This document shows positions 45,678 to 46,576 of a stretch of 46,576 bases of DNA, piece by piece. The notes below the pieces were generated by a model that saw only the letters and a program-made list of their open reading frames with translations, was not told where the DNA came from and searched no databases. The position numbers were made by a program, and so were the translations under genes. Position 1 is the first letter of the stretch. Every line of letters starts with the position of its first letter. This DNA comes from DAITPV01 sp050692555 (GTDB lineage: Bacteria > Actinomycetota > UBA4738 > CALAEC01), in the NCBI GenBank assembly GCA_050692555.1, contig JBOGVS010000026.1, positions 1-46,576 of the forward strand, written 5' to 3'.

Positions 45678-46372
45678 GCCGCTGCCGCGGCGGGGACCGC
45701 GTCGGCCACGCGCCTCCACAGGACGATCCCGATGCCGATGACCCACAGGGTGAGCAGTCCGGATGAGATCGTGAACAGCAAGAAGAACGCCGCCGACGGC
45801 CCGTCGAGCACGCCCATCACTCCGGACACCATGGCCAGCAGGCCAAGGATCACCACCGGCCACCCGAACGCAGCCGGGTAGAGCCGGCTCCGGGCCACGG
45901 CCCACCCGATCAGGACCGGGGTGGTGCCCAGATACACGATCACCAGGCCCATGAACGCGGCCCATCCGAGCTCGGCGACTGCGGTGCCGGCGGCCAGGGT
46001 CACGTCGTCCTGGGCGGCGGCCCATGCGTCGGCCACGGCCTTCGTCGCGTACCCGTCGATGACCAAGGTCACCACCGCGACCGCGGTTCCCACCAGGAGG
46101 CTGCCCACGGCCAGCCGGCGGAGCCCATCGACGCCTCGATCGGCCAGGGTCCGGGTGGCCACGTACAGACCCGCGGAGATCAACAGGGTCCCCAGCAGAA
46201 GGCCGAGGTGCACGGGGATCCACGCGCCGCTGTCGGCGACCATTCTCAGCTCGGCGGGGACGTAGTCGTCGAACTCCGAGAGCCTCGGATGGAGCAGGTT
46301 GGTGACCAGGGCCAGCACGCCGCCGACGATGGCGGCGGCCGAGCCGATCCGAAGGGTCGAGCGGTCAGGCAT
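45674..46372 (-). CDS. six-helix membrane protein of unknown function (DUF4386-like)
   Basis: 232 aa. About six hydrophobic helices can be followed, including IVGGVLALVTNLLHP, VHLGLLLGTLLISAGLYVAT, GSLLVGTAVAVVTLVI, AAFMGLVIVYLGTTPVLIGW, VVILGLLAMVSGVMGV and FFLLFTISSGLLTLWVIGIG. The arrangement resembles DUF4386-type proteins. The ATG has GGGAGGA about 5 nt upstream. The stop (TAA) overlaps the convergent TAG in TTAG. Function unknown. Confidence 0.75.
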   Translation of the reverse strand: MPDRSTLRIGSAAAIVGGVLALVTNLLHPRLSEFDDYVPAELRMVADSGAWIPVHLGLLLGTLLISAGLYVATRTLADRGVDGLRRLAVGSLLVGTAVAVVTLVIDGYATKAVADAWAAAQDDVTLAAGTAVAELGWAAFMGLVIVYLGTTPVLIGWAVARSRLYPAAFGWPVVILGLLAMVSGVMGVLDGPSAAFFLLFTISSGLLTLWVIGIGIVLWRRVADAVPAAAAA

Positions 46373-46454
46373 GGGGTCCTCCCTTCGTGAGTCCTGGAAC
46401 CGAGTCTAGGAGGGTGAGCGGCGGGGACGCCAGTCCGGGGCGTGGGGGGGGCAG

Positions 46455-46576
46455 TGTGTGAGTTCACCACATGGTGGACACCTGTGTCGGAGCATCGTGG
46501 ACACCTAGCCATGGAGGTCCGCGATGGAGCTGTCCCGGTACGTGGTCGAGGCCGTGGTCCGCGAGGGTCGGAGCTA
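46455..46576 (+). mobile_element. left end of an IS481-like insertion sequence (partial)
   Basis: A TGTGTGAGTTCACC stretch, typical of an insertion-sequence end beginning with TGT, starts near 46455. GTGGACACC occurs twice just inside (about 46474-46482 and 46497-46505). The element continues past the window, so the right end and target duplication cannot be seen. Confidence 0.5.
46524..46576 (+). CDS. IS481-like transposase, N-terminal fragment
   Basis: Seventeen codons to the window end: MELSRYVVEAVVREGRS. This matches, from memory, the N-terminus of IS481-type transposases found in actinobacteria, where a helix-turn-helix and an rve integrase domain follow. A GGAGG box lies 6 nt before the ATG. 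Only the first residues are visible, so the assignment is tentative. Confidence 0.55.
   Translation, partial: MELSRYVVEAVVREGRS

Overview
The window is a high-GC, densely packed chromosomal segment. Almost all of it is a leftward (minus-strand) super-cluster of translation and transcription genes. Gene content and order point to the Actinomycetota. The order tRNA-Thr, tRNA-Met, rpmG, had-type dehydratases, tRNA-Trp, secE, nusG, rplK, rplA matches the mycobacterial arrangement, and the SecY N-terminus, GTG/TTG starts, candidate leaderless genes and an IS481-like edge element fit. The divergent accessory genes suggest a deep-branching or uncultured lineage rather than a classical genus; this is inference from memory of families, not from a search.

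Reading in the direction of transcription (right to left): a small accessory edge (IS481-like transposase start, a six-helix membrane protein, a DUF192 lipoprotein); tRNA-Thr; two lipoprotein genes with frameshifts (DUF4352-like and OmpA-like); tRNA-Met; tuf copy 2; rpmG; an AidB-type acyl-CoA dehydrogenase; an orphan NarL-type response regulator (plus strand); fabG-hadA-hadB-like genes; an ECF sigma and anti-sigma pair; a plus-strand coiled-coil protein; tRNA-Trp-secE-nusG-rplK-rplA and a small secreted protein; plus-strand VOC and hotdog thioesterase genes; an L10 leader with rplJ-rplL; rpoB-rpoC; a plus-strand IMPase with a divergent coiled-coil/GT2 pair; then the str, S10, spc and alpha operons from rpsL through secY-adk-map, followed by a separately promoted rpmJ-rpsM-rpsK-rpsD-rpoA-rplQ-truA-rplM-rpsI block. 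A possible partial gene lies at the left edge.

The core genes build the 30S and 50S subunits, RNA polymerase (alpha, beta, beta-prime), elongation factors Tu and G, NusG, and the Sec translocon (SecY, SecE) with Adk and Map. Well-formed sigma-70 promoters (TTGACA-like -35, TATACT or TACACT -10) are visible before rpsL, rpoB and rplJ, with weaker ones before rpmJ, tRNA-Trp and fabG. Most adjacent cistrons overlap by 1 to 14 nt, which implies translational coupling.

Notable departures from the usual layout are: no infA between map and rpmJ; rplKA separated from rplJL by three non-ribosomal genes; long Ala/Glu/Pro-rich extensions on NusG, L10 and S3; two nearly identical tuf genes 25.8 kb apart; and repeated convergent gene pairs whose stop codons overlap. 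I see no CRISPR array, phage or obvious defence system.
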